From the IMG/VR virus record IMGVR_UViG_3300028388_001952, positions 1 through 20,775 of that record: a stretch of DNA of 20,775 bases. One strand, written 5' to 3'. The DNA is from a virus. Both the position numbers and the translations under genes were made by a program. Shown piece by piece: positions 14,505-20,775 of this stretch. The notes beneath the pieces were generated by a model. The model ran no database searches. It was not told the origin of the DNA and worked only from the letters and a program-made list of their open reading frames with translations. Position 1 is the first letter of the stretch, and each line of letters opens with the position of its first letter.

Positions 14505-16589
14505 TTATCCGTTTCTATATCTGCCTTGTCGGTGGATTTGGTATGCGTAGTATGGTTCTGCGTCATTTCTATTTACAAACGATCCATATCCTCTATTAGA
14601 TCCTATATCGCTGTGTATAAAAACGGAACCAGGATATGTACCGCCAAACCCCTCTTGGCTGGCCGCTTTCAAGAGTCTGGCTCTTTGTGACGCTGTAAGA
14701 TTGTTACCCCAATCAATTGCGTGACCTGTTGTGTGTAATGAACCATCGACACTTTTCGCAATGACTTTATTATAATACGGACTGCGATACGCACTATTCA
14801 CTACAACAGGACCGCTTATGACGCCCTGATCCTGTAATCTTTTGGCGGCTCGGATGGCTCTTACCCAAACTTCGGAGTCGACATTGAACCAACCATCGTC
14901 TGACTTGTTTTCAGAAAATGAGAATAGAGACACTGGCTGTTTTTGTGACCTATATGCTGATAATGCGCGGGCACCCATCTGGGACACATTATCATTAAAA
15001 GATAGATATCCCGCAATGCCGCTGGAAGATATGTTGTTTCTCACCCACATTCTATCGGCTTCGGTGACATTACCAGGCACATATACAGTTGGTTCTAATC
15101 CAGTCAAATCCGCGTTCTCGGTTTTGGTATTATTCGTGTCGCGCCATTTTTCGGCTAGTTCTCTTTTTGCTTTGGCTGGCACTCTTTGTGCGCCATAATC
15201 AAGGGATTCGTTTACTGCGCCGCCGCCAAGAGCCGCCAGAGCGTTGTACCCACCAAAAATAGCATCTTTAAACTTACGAAATTCGTTGGTGACCTTTTTG
15301 AACAATTCATCCACGATACTAGAAAATTTACACGACCGGTACTTAACATTTTTCTTGACAAGATCCTGCGTGATTCTGGGTAACACACCTGCCAATGTCT
15401 GTGGGTCAAGTCTTAGTTCCATAATATGCGCAAATTCTTTGAGTTTGCGACGAATCATCTCCACATTGAACTCCGCAAAAAAGTTAGCATACTTTTGAAA
15501 TTCTCGCATCAACATAGGACCAACACGATCCGGTGCCCAGCCTGGCATACCTGAAATGAAAGTTGACGCTTCATTGAAAATACCTTCTATTCTCGCAAAG
15601 GCTGATTGTGCCAAAGAATTTACTTGTTCAACCGCAGCTTGTAATGGTCCTATAACTTCAGCCAGTATGTGTGATATATTTATCTGTACTAGGCTTTGAA
15701 CACTGCTTATAAATCCTCGGACACCACTCAAAAACGGTTTACGGTCCATTACCTGACTCAGGATTTTGGTGAACAAAGGTGGTAGAATATTAGAGGCACC
15801 GAATTTACAGCTATCAGAATCAATTTCATTATTTTCAACCCATAGATCGCCGTATGTGTTATTCAAAACACTCAAAGCGGCCGCGAGTTTTGGACCTGGT
15901 TCCCATTGTTGTGTGGTGTCGATTCCCGTTTCGTTATCGTCCTCTGTCGTCTCGGGATCATCAGTGCCGGCAGGAGAACCACCTACGCCCGCGACCGGAA
16001 CAATAGGTGTGGTTGTTGAAAAGATTGGAGGAAAAGCGGCCGGGGCACCACTACCACCACTACCGCCGGGGTCGGTTGTTGGTGTAGGTATATTGATATC
16101 TTCTAGTGTGCCGTCAGGTTGTTGAACCGTGATTGGAGTTGTGCCATCATTATTAGGTGCGCCCACATCAACGATTACACCTCCAAGTTCAGCTTCCAAT
16201 TCGTCGTTGACAGTCTTATCAAGTTCTTCAATCAAATCTATTACATCTTGAATGTCAATTGGCAACGGTGAATCTTCTATCACTAGAACCGCAAAATCAT
16301 CCGGTGCGATACCCACATCATATAACGCGTCCGCAAATTCAGATTCACCTATGGTCGTCAGGTTTTTAGAACCCTCTTTCAAAAACCTTTGCTTGATAAA
16401 ATCATATTTTTCTAAATCAAGAAACGGAACAATGGTGTTGAACAGTACAGTTGCTACACGAAGATCGTTGCTGTCATAATTCAGCGTAGGATCCGACTGC
16501 GCAGCCAAAACTGTGTTGATATCGGGCAGAACAATTTGGTTCTGACTGTTCAACATTTCCGTTGGATAGATTGGTCTACAAATAGCCAT
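14505..16589 (-). CDS. Baseplate-associated protein with C-terminal M15-type peptidase domain (694 aa)
   Basis: Residues 1-140 are an unrecognised, partly acidic head. About 145-230 is a low-complexity Pro/Gly/Thr/Asp linker. About 235-470 is a helical, structural-looking region containing SCKF at 260-263 and again at 419-422. Residues about 555-670 form a peptidase M15A-like domain, with AYRSP (600-604), SLHTTGHAID (617-626) and FIHSDIG (657-663); the predicted zinc ligands are His619, Asp626 and His659. M15 enzymes cut peptide bonds in peptidoglycan stem peptides or cross-links. Lying between the gp5 and gp25 genes, it is more likely a tail-associated wall-degrading protein used at entry than a free endolysin, which is inference. 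I see no signal peptide. The start has AGGAG six bases upstream, eleven bases after the gp5 stop. Confidence 0.8.
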   Translation of the reverse strand: MAICRPIYPTEMLNSQNQIVLPDINTVLAAQSDPTLNYDSNDLRVATVLFNTIVPFLDLEKYDFIKQRFLKEGSKNLTTIGESEFADALYDVGIAPDDFAVLVIEDSPLPIDIQDVIDLIEELDKTVNDELEAELGGVIVDVGAPNNDGTTPITVQQPDGTLEDINIPTPTTDPGGSGGSGAPAAFPPIFSTTTPIVPVAGVGGSPAGTDDPETTEDDNETGIDTTQQWEPGPKLAAALSVLNNTYGDLWVENNEIDSDSCKFGASNILPPLFTKILSQVMDRKPFLSGVRGFISSVQSLVQINISHILAEVIGPLQAAVEQVNSLAQSAFARIEGIFNEASTFISGMPGWAPDRVGPMLMREFQKYANFFAEFNVEMIRRKLKEFAHIMELRLDPQTLAGVLPRITQDLVKKNVKYRSCKFSSIVDELFKKVTNEFRKFKDAIFGGYNALAALGGGAVNESLDYGAQRVPAKAKRELAEKWRDTNNTKTENADLTGLEPTVYVPGNVTEADRMWVRNNISSSGIAGYLSFNDNVSQMGARALSAYRSQKQPVSLFSFSENKSDDGWFNVDSEVWVRAIRAAKRLQDQGVISGPVVVNSAYRSPYYNKVIAKSVDGSLHTTGHAIDWGNNLTASQRARLLKAASQEGFGGTYPGSVFIHSDIGSNRGYGSFVNRNDAEPYYAYQIHRQGRYRNG
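14580..14927 (-). other. Peptidase M15A-like domain within the 694-aa protein
   Basis: Residues about 555-670. The pattern SxHxxGxAxD followed about 33 residues later by an IH motif is the zinc-binding pattern of the D-Ala-D-Ala carboxypeptidase/endopeptidase M15 group. All expected ligands are present, so activity is plausible. The exact bond cut cannot be predicted. Confidence 0.8.
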
Positions 16590-16595
16590 TGTGTT

Positions 16596-16600
16596 CTCCT
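16596..16600 (-). promoter_or_regulatory. Strong ribosome binding site for the M15-domain gene
   Basis: AGGAG sits in the 11-base gap between the gp5 stop and ATG 16589, with a six-base spacer. It supports the start chosen and independent initiation of this gene. Confidence 0.75.
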
Positions 16601-17914
16601 TTATTCCTGATCGTCCAACAAGCCAGGTCGCGCGGACATTGTGCCCCGACCGAAGTCTGAATACGGCGTTGCCTGTTCTGGTGGATCTTCAACATCAGGT
16701 TTCTTCACTTCGTCCCAATCTCTCAACTCCGCCGTCTTCACACCCATTTCAAGGTATGTTTTGGAACCATCAATTTGAATAATGTCAGCGGCTTTCAGAT
16801 CAATGGTCGAACTTTCGCTCGTGATACGAACATCCTGCGAGGCAGATACGTGATATTCCTCTCTCGATTCGATCCAAGTGTCCTTGTTTGATTTGATGCC
16901 AACGGCACCTTCGGCTTCCATACGAATATCGTTTTCAGAAAACAAGTTGATGTGTTCCGTCTGTGCGCGTATAGAAATATTATGACCAGCATCCATATGT
17001 ACATTTTGACCCGCTGATACAGTGAACGAACCACCAACCATCAGTTCATAATCACCTTGAACAATGTGTTTGACACTACCACCACAATAAACCTCCCAGT
17101 CACCGTCTTCAATGTGTAGGTTGTAAGAGGATTGAACGCGTTCGGACTTGTTATCATTGACCATAAATTCCATATCACCTTCAGAGCCAATGAAGTTTGT
17201 GCCCGAGGCTTTCAACTTCACATTGCCGTGTTGGTCCATTTGTACGGACGAACCCGATTCGTGCATAAGAACAATGATCTGTGAACCTTCGTGCCCGCCC
17301 ATTTCAATGTAGCTGGTGTCGTGTGGAGGACCCGCGGACCAAACCGAGGATTTCACCGAACCGCCGTATACTGGCATAGGTTCATTTATACCTTTTACAT
17401 CCGAACCTGGTTTAGTTGATCCAATACCAAATCCTCGCAACAAATTTTTACCACTGTTATATATTGACCGTACTGCGGCGGCCAGTGCCGCAGTTTCTTC
17501 AATGCCTTCACCACTCATTTGTGGTGGAATAGGCCATTCACCAAACCGTCTGTATGCTTCCAGACTAGGTTTGATCCAAGGGTTTTCACCGTCTGCACCT
17601 ACGCCTTCAAACGGCGCAGTCGAAGTTCCAGGTAGAGTGCCGATTACCATTGGGTGTTGCGCGTCACGACCATCAATGAAGAAACCAAAAACCCAGTCAC
17701 TGATTTCCGGTACAGAAATCATCTTACTGTTTTGTAGAACCACCGCCCAAGGAAGATGTTCGGTCGGCACGCCTTCGCCGCCTTGAGAATCTTCCCAAGT
17801 GGGGTGAACACCAAAACAGCGCACTTGAACGCGTCCTTGGTTCATCATATCAATGTTGTTTTCAACCACTCCCATAAATGGCATCATATTGTCAAATGTC
17901 ACACTTGATTTCAT
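16601..17914 (-). CDS. 5: Baseplate hub/spike protein, gp5 family, without lysozyme domain (437 aa)
   Basis: Residues about 10-100 match the gp5 OB-fold: MPFMGVVENNIDMMNQGRVQ, CFGVHP, then GVPTEHLPWAVVLQ and DWVFGFFIDG. Residues about 205-240 (GHEGSQIIVLMHESGSSVQM and DQHGNVKLK) and the beta-repeat region to about 395 (VQGDYELMVGGSFTVSAGQN, NISIRAQ, DIRMEAEG) correspond to the T4 gp5/VgrG-type triple-stranded beta-helix. T4 gp5 is 575 aa, with a lysozyme domain at about 174-345 between these parts and a maturation cleavage after Ser351. Here only a short Gly/Ala-rich linker (about 100-200) fills that place. The protein should form the trimeric cell-puncturing spike on the hub. The start shares one base with the preceding stop (TAATG). 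No PAAR tip gene is seen in the window. Confidence 0.9.
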   Translation of the reverse strand: MKSSVTFDNMMPFMGVVENNIDMMNQGRVQVRCFGVHPTWEDSQGGEGVPTEHLPWAVVLQNSKMISVPEISDWVFGFFIDGRDAQHPMVIGTLPGTSTAPFEGVGADGENPWIKPSLEAYRRFGEWPIPPQMSGEGIEETAALAAAVRSIYNSGKNLLRGFGIGSTKPGSDVKGINEPMPVYGGSVKSSVWSAGPPHDTSYIEMGGHEGSQIIVLMHESGSSVQMDQHGNVKLKASGTNFIGSEGDMEFMVNDNKSERVQSSYNLHIEDGDWEVYCGGSVKHIVQGDYELMVGGSFTVSAGQNVHMDAGHNISIRAQTEHINLFSENDIRMEAEGAVGIKSNKDTWIESREEYHVSASQDVRITSESSTIDLKAADIIQIDGSKTYLEMGVKTAELRDWDEVKKPDVEDPPEQATPYSDFGRGTMSARPGLLDDQE

Positions 17915-20184
17915 TATCTTGGACCCTCTAATTTACTAACGATGTTTGGTATTGTTTTTGTTCCCGGCCTGTTAAGTACTGATGTTACTTGTGATACTGT
18001 CTCTAAAGCCTTTGACGCGATTTGGTTGAGTGCCGGTATACCAAGACCAGCTGCGTCACTTTGTGTTGTATTGCCGCCGCTTGAAGACGATGAACCTGTT
18101 TTCTTCAAACCACTCTTTGAAGCTGTCACCTCACACGTATAAACGGCTTCGTCAAATATGTGTTTTATACTTTCAACAAGGTATAGTCCGGACTTTTCAG
18201 GATCAATTTCGTGCGATTGAACTTCGTTGCCCAATAGTCTTACGTCTCGTTTTGGTATGACCAGTTCCACAACCTGACCAGCCGTGATATTATTGCGACC
18301 ATAGATTTTAAAGGTGGTGTAGTGTTGTACGTGGTGATAAGCCGAGGCCGATTTGCCATTATATGAATCTGTATAAAATGGGTTTGGTCTTATATACGTA
18401 TTTGTTGTATTTGTGCCTATGCCAGTTGGAGTATTTCGAGTAGCTTCTTGCCCCTCGGCCACAACATCCTGTGAAAGTACAATTTCTTCATCAGTAACTG
18501 GTGGCAACTCAGCTTGTTCTAATGGTGTTCCTGTAGTAACACCTGGTCCCGTTGCGCCTATTTCTTTTTCGTATGTATCAAAATATGTTGCGACGGAATC
18601 TGCTCGGGCATTCTGTAAAGACCACGCTTCCCATTCTAATCCCATAGCAGCAAACAGTTGATCAATTTTTGCGGGATCGTTTTGATGCAACTCCATATAT
18701 TCATCTAGCGTTGCTGGATTGGCGGCTCTACCGCCAGGCAGTCTTGATCTACCTCCATATTGTCCAAATCCTGCATACCTATCCCTTGCGCGCTGTAGTG
18801 CTGCTTTATCCTGATTTTCTGGCGTCATAGGTAAGTTCTTGCCGCGATTAACTTCTTTCCAAGTGCCATAAATAAATTGATATCGACCTGTTGCGCTTGA
18901 GACGCCACCGGGTGCCGGCGTGACTCCAGGGTGAGGTTTGGTTGTGTCGTGAAATACATTACCAGTTCCTTGTCTAACGGCATAATCCCCCCTTGATTCT
19001 CTCGCGGCAATACCGTTCAAAAACGCAGTCTCCCAAGGTTGTAACCCTTTTGTTGCTGGGTTATCCATAGGTACAGATTTACCAGGCTTGTATGGACCAG
19101 TTGTGCCGGGAAATCCACCGCCGGGCACAAACCCAAGTCCCGCAATCGCACCTGGTTCCGCATAGTCTTTGATCACCAATGTGTTGTCATATTCTGTCAT
19201 ATACGTGTCAACAAACGGTTTCTTATCGTGCATTGGTTTATCTACACCACCAGTACCGTCTGGTAAAAAGTAATCTGGATATTCGTCAAGATAATCATAC
19301 CGCGTTTGTAGATATCGCTTGTTCATCCAATCAATTTCACTAGTCTTGCGTTTGTATCCGCCTTGAACCATATCACGGATGGTATTGACGTGTTCGCTCC
19401 ATTCTATCTCTATGATTTCCTGCATTAGCATCAACTGACCATCTTTTTCACTACCATATTGTTGGTAATTCATAGAGTTATATAATAATTTCAAACTACC
19501 CGGTGGTTCTGGTTCACCTTCTGAATCATATATCGTCGCTAATCCAGAATTGAAATTACCCATTGATTCGAAGTAAAACCTATTGCGATTTTCGAACCAT
19601 CGTATTGTCTGTATTTGTGATGGATCTTCTGGTACAGCTTTTCGCGAAAAGAAATACATTGTTTGTTCGGGTGAAAAGTTTGGAACGACCAACCATTGTG
19701 GACCCCTAGTTGTGACAGGCGGCTCCAATGCCTTTTCGCCAACATAATATTCGTCAAATATATCCTGAACCATATCATCAATGCGAATGTTCTTATACGA
19801 CTTTTGAACGGACAAGGACTCGGTAATGAACTTGTCAATTGATACAAAGTTCAAACGGTACATCGCGGCCACATCTTGCCCGTCATTGGTGTCTGTTACC
19901 TTGTCAATACTGTAGACGAATATTCGGTGCTTGTATTTCTTCTTATAGAAGTCTTCGTATTCAATCACTCCGATTTCTTCACCCTTGAGTGGGTAAAGGT
20001 GTATCTGGTCAAAAGGTTCTCGTATCCAGGCTTCACCACGCAAGTGCCCCACATTCATCGATTCTTCAATCGTGAAGTAATAGATCGCATCTTTAAATTC
20101 AATAGGCGTTTTCTTTTCGATTATGTTTGTCAGTTGAAACTTGAATAACCGAAAGTCACCCGCCTTGTTATGTGTGTCAACCAT
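17914..20184 (-). CDS. gp27-like baseplate hub protein with an inserted lysozyme/transglycosylase-like domain (756 aa)
   Basis: The N-terminal 330 residues look like the gp27/gpD hub fold: IRIDDMVQDIFDEYYV, then VPNFSPEQTMYFFSRKAVP and IRWFENRNRFYFES, the usual segment of these proteins. The C-terminal part (FKIYGRNNITAGQVVELVIP at 625-644 and GLYLVESIKHIF, CEVTASK to 690) matches the second hub barrel. Between them, flanked by Gly/Pro-rich linkers, lies a wall-degrading domain at about 383-540. T4 gp27 is only 391 aa and has no such insert. The gene lies directly before gp5, whose OB-fold binds gp27 in T4, which supports the hub role. The start overlaps the gp53 stop by eight bases and its binding site is weak, suggesting coupling. 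A Ser/Gly-rich stretch (697-704) precedes a C-terminal tail of about 50 residues of unknown role. Assignment as gp27 rests on pattern and position; overall fold similarity was not tested. Confidence 0.8.
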   Translation of the reverse strand: MVDTHNKAGDFRLFKFQLTNIIEKKTPIEFKDAIYYFTIEESMNVGHLRGEAWIREPFDQIHLYPLKGEEIGVIEYEDFYKKKYKHRIFVYSIDKVTDTNDGQDVAAMYRLNFVSIDKFITESLSVQKSYKNIRIDDMVQDIFDEYYVGEKALEPPVTTRGPQWLVVPNFSPEQTMYFFSRKAVPEDPSQIQTIRWFENRNRFYFESMGNFNSGLATIYDSEGEPEPPGSLKLLYNSMNYQQYGSEKDGQLMLMQEIIEIEWSEHVNTIRDMVQGGYKRKTSEIDWMNKRYLQTRYDYLDEYPDYFLPDGTGGVDKPMHDKKPFVDTYMTEYDNTLVIKDYAEPGAIAGLGFVPGGGFPGTTGPYKPGKSVPMDNPATKGLQPWETAFLNGIAARESRGDYAVRQGTGNVFHDTTKPHPGVTPAPGGVSSATGRYQFIYGTWKEVNRGKNLPMTPENQDKAALQRARDRYAGFGQYGGRSRLPGGRAANPATLDEYMELHQNDPAKIDQLFAAMGLEWEAWSLQNARADSVATYFDTYEKEIGATGPGVTTGTPLEQAELPPVTDEEIVLSQDVVAEGQEATRNTPTGIGTNTTNTYIRPNPFYTDSYNGKSASAYHHVQHYTTFKIYGRNNITAGQVVELVIPKRDVRLLGNEVQSHEIDPEKSGLYLVESIKHIFDEAVYTCEVTASKSGLKKTGSSSSSGGNTTQSDAAGLGIPALNQIASKALETVSQVTSVLNRPGTKTIPNIVSKLEGPR
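18565..19038 (-). other. Lysozyme-like (lambda R / GH104-like) domain inserted in the hub protein
   Basis: Residues about 383-540. The order FLNGIAARESRGDY, SSATGRYQFIYGTWKEV, then MTPENQDKAALQRARDR parallels the lambda R-type lytic transglycosylase: a helix with the catalytic Glu, GRYQ, then SPxxQDxxALQ. Glu396 is the candidate catalytic residue. The domain should cleave the glycan strand of peptidoglycan during tail penetration. The family name is a recognition call and could be a related lysozyme clan member. Confidence 0.75.
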
Positions 20185-20740
20185 TCAGCAATTCTTTCAT
20201 TTCCTCTAGTGCCTGGTTCGTGTATTTTCTGTCTAACAACAAAATGGATCGCTTGTTGTCGTTCAGTTCCGATTCGTAATCATACACTCTTATTGGTGAC
20301 CATTCTGAACCGAGGAGCGATGTGTCAAGTCGGTATGTGTCAGGCGACAAAACGATTTCTGGCTCATCGTTGTTTCGATATTCAACAATGTTGTCGTCAA
20401 TCAATGTGTTTTGAGTCCAAGCCAAAACCGCATAGCCTGTTGTGTTGGCTTGTTCTTCGTATTTATTGATAATGTAACGGTCAAAGTCGCGCGAACTCAT
20501 AGGCCAGTCAAAATATGGATCCACAATCTGGTTGGAGAAATATACCAGCCAGGTCAAACTCACATTGCCGTAGTAGAAATGTGCCACATCTTCTGGTCTA
20601 TCATCACTTTCCAACATATAGGGCAGGAAGGCATATGGATCCGCGAACACGGTTGAACGAAAAACATTGCGACGGGTTATGTCTCGTGCCACCCGACCAT
20701 CGTATTTGATCTTCGGAAAGTAGGAAAAGTATACTGACAT
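20177..20740 (-). CDS. 53: Baseplate wedge protein gp53 (187 aa)
   Basis: The product starts MSVYFSYFPKIKYDG and carries DPYAFLPYMLE, EDVAHFYYGN and SLTWLVYFSNQIVDPYFDWP, the core of the gp53 family. T4 gp53 is 196 aa. A longer reading from GTG 20770 is possible, but ATG 20740 has a perfect AGGAGG five bases upstream, so I chose it. In T4, gp53 joins neighbouring wedges and contacts gp25 and gp6 at the inner baseplate. It also precedes gene 5 in T4, so the order is conserved except that the gp27-like gene is placed between them. The stop overlaps the next start by eight bases. No truncation is seen. Confidence 0.92.
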   Translation of the reverse strand: MSVYFSYFPKIKYDGRVARDITRRNVFRSTVFADPYAFLPYMLESDDRPEDVAHFYYGNVSLTWLVYFSNQIVDPYFDWPMSSRDFDRYIINKYEEQANTTGYAVLAWTQNTLIDDNIVEYRNNDEPEIVLSPDTYRLDTSLLGSEWSPIRVYDYESELNDNKRSILLLDRKYTNQALEEMKELLNG

Positions 20741-20745
20741 TTTAG

Positions 20746-20751
20746 CCTCCT
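20746..20751 (-). promoter_or_regulatory. Perfect Shine-Dalgarno for gp53
   Basis: AGGAGG lies five bases before ATG 20740 and decides the start over the upstream GTG. It is the strongest binding site in the window and heads the block. The remaining bases to 20775 hold no recognisable promoter or terminator. Confidence 0.85.
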
Positions 20752-20775
20752 GATGGCGGTAGTATATCACTGATA

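Noticed and set aside
14505-16589. Calling the 694-aa M15 protein a free endolysin
   Set aside because: The peptidase is only the last sixth of a long structural-looking protein inside the baseplate block, with no signal peptide, holin or spanin nearby.
17316-17786. 156-aa plus-strand open frame
   Set aside because: It lies wholly inside the gp5 gene, on the opposite strand, with no recognisable motif; every real gene here is on the minus strand.
20741-20770. Ten-residue N-terminal extension of gp53 from a GTG
   Set aside because: The extension would run through the perfect AGGAGG that serves ATG 20740.
1-20775. Search for tRNAs, CRISPR arrays, insertion sequences and intrinsic terminators
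   Set aside because: No cloverleaf, regular spacer array, transposase or GC stem followed by a T run was seen; genes are packed end to end.

Overview
The window is a densely packed block of tail baseplate genes from a contractile-tailed (myovirus) bacteriophage of the T4 superfamily. All ten genes lie on the minus strand, so transcription runs from the right edge to the left edge. The core set is T4-type: homologues of gp53, gp5, gp25, gp6 and gp8, plus a gp27-like hub protein. The very large beta-rich proteins around them (DUF4815 protein, 1004-aa protein, expanded gp8) resemble those of marine T4-like phages, such as the cyanophages and relatives infecting alphaproteobacteria. They do not resemble coliphage T4 closely. 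The host cannot be fixed from this sequence. I see no tRNA, integrase, insertion sequence or CRISPR, and no gene on the plus strand.

Order in the direction of transcription: gp53-type baseplate wedge protein (20740-20177); gp27-like hub protein with an inserted lysozyme/transglycosylase-like domain (20184-17914); gp5-type hub/spike protein without the T4 lysozyme domain (17914-16601); a 694-aa structural protein ending in an M15-type zinc peptidase domain (16589-14505); gp25 wedge protein (14499-14089); gp6 wedge protein (14089-12278); a 1004-aa beta-rich protein in the T4 gp7 position (12281-9267); an enlarged gp8 wedge protein (9257-7215, GTG start); a 2033-aa DUF4815 protein (7205-1104); a 67-aa coiled-coil protein (1102-899); and the N-terminal 302 codons of a tail-fibre-like protein that enters an S74 chaperone domain as it leaves the window (908 to beyond 1).

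Neighbouring genes overlap by up to 10 bases or are separated by 1-11 bases, which suggests one or a few polycistronic late messages with translational coupling. There is no gene-free stretch over 300 bases. The only sequence outside genes, apart from short junctions, is the last 35 bases, which hold the gp53 ribosome binding site.

Together the products would build the baseplate: hub (gp27-like, gp5), wedge (gp53, gp25, gp6, 1004-aa protein, gp8), outer structures (DUF4815 protein, fibre), and two different cell-wall-cutting activities placed next to the hub. The most notable points are the location of the muralytic domain in the gp27-like protein instead of gp5, the additional M15 peptidase, and small beta modules repeated within and between the gp8-type and 1004-aa proteins.
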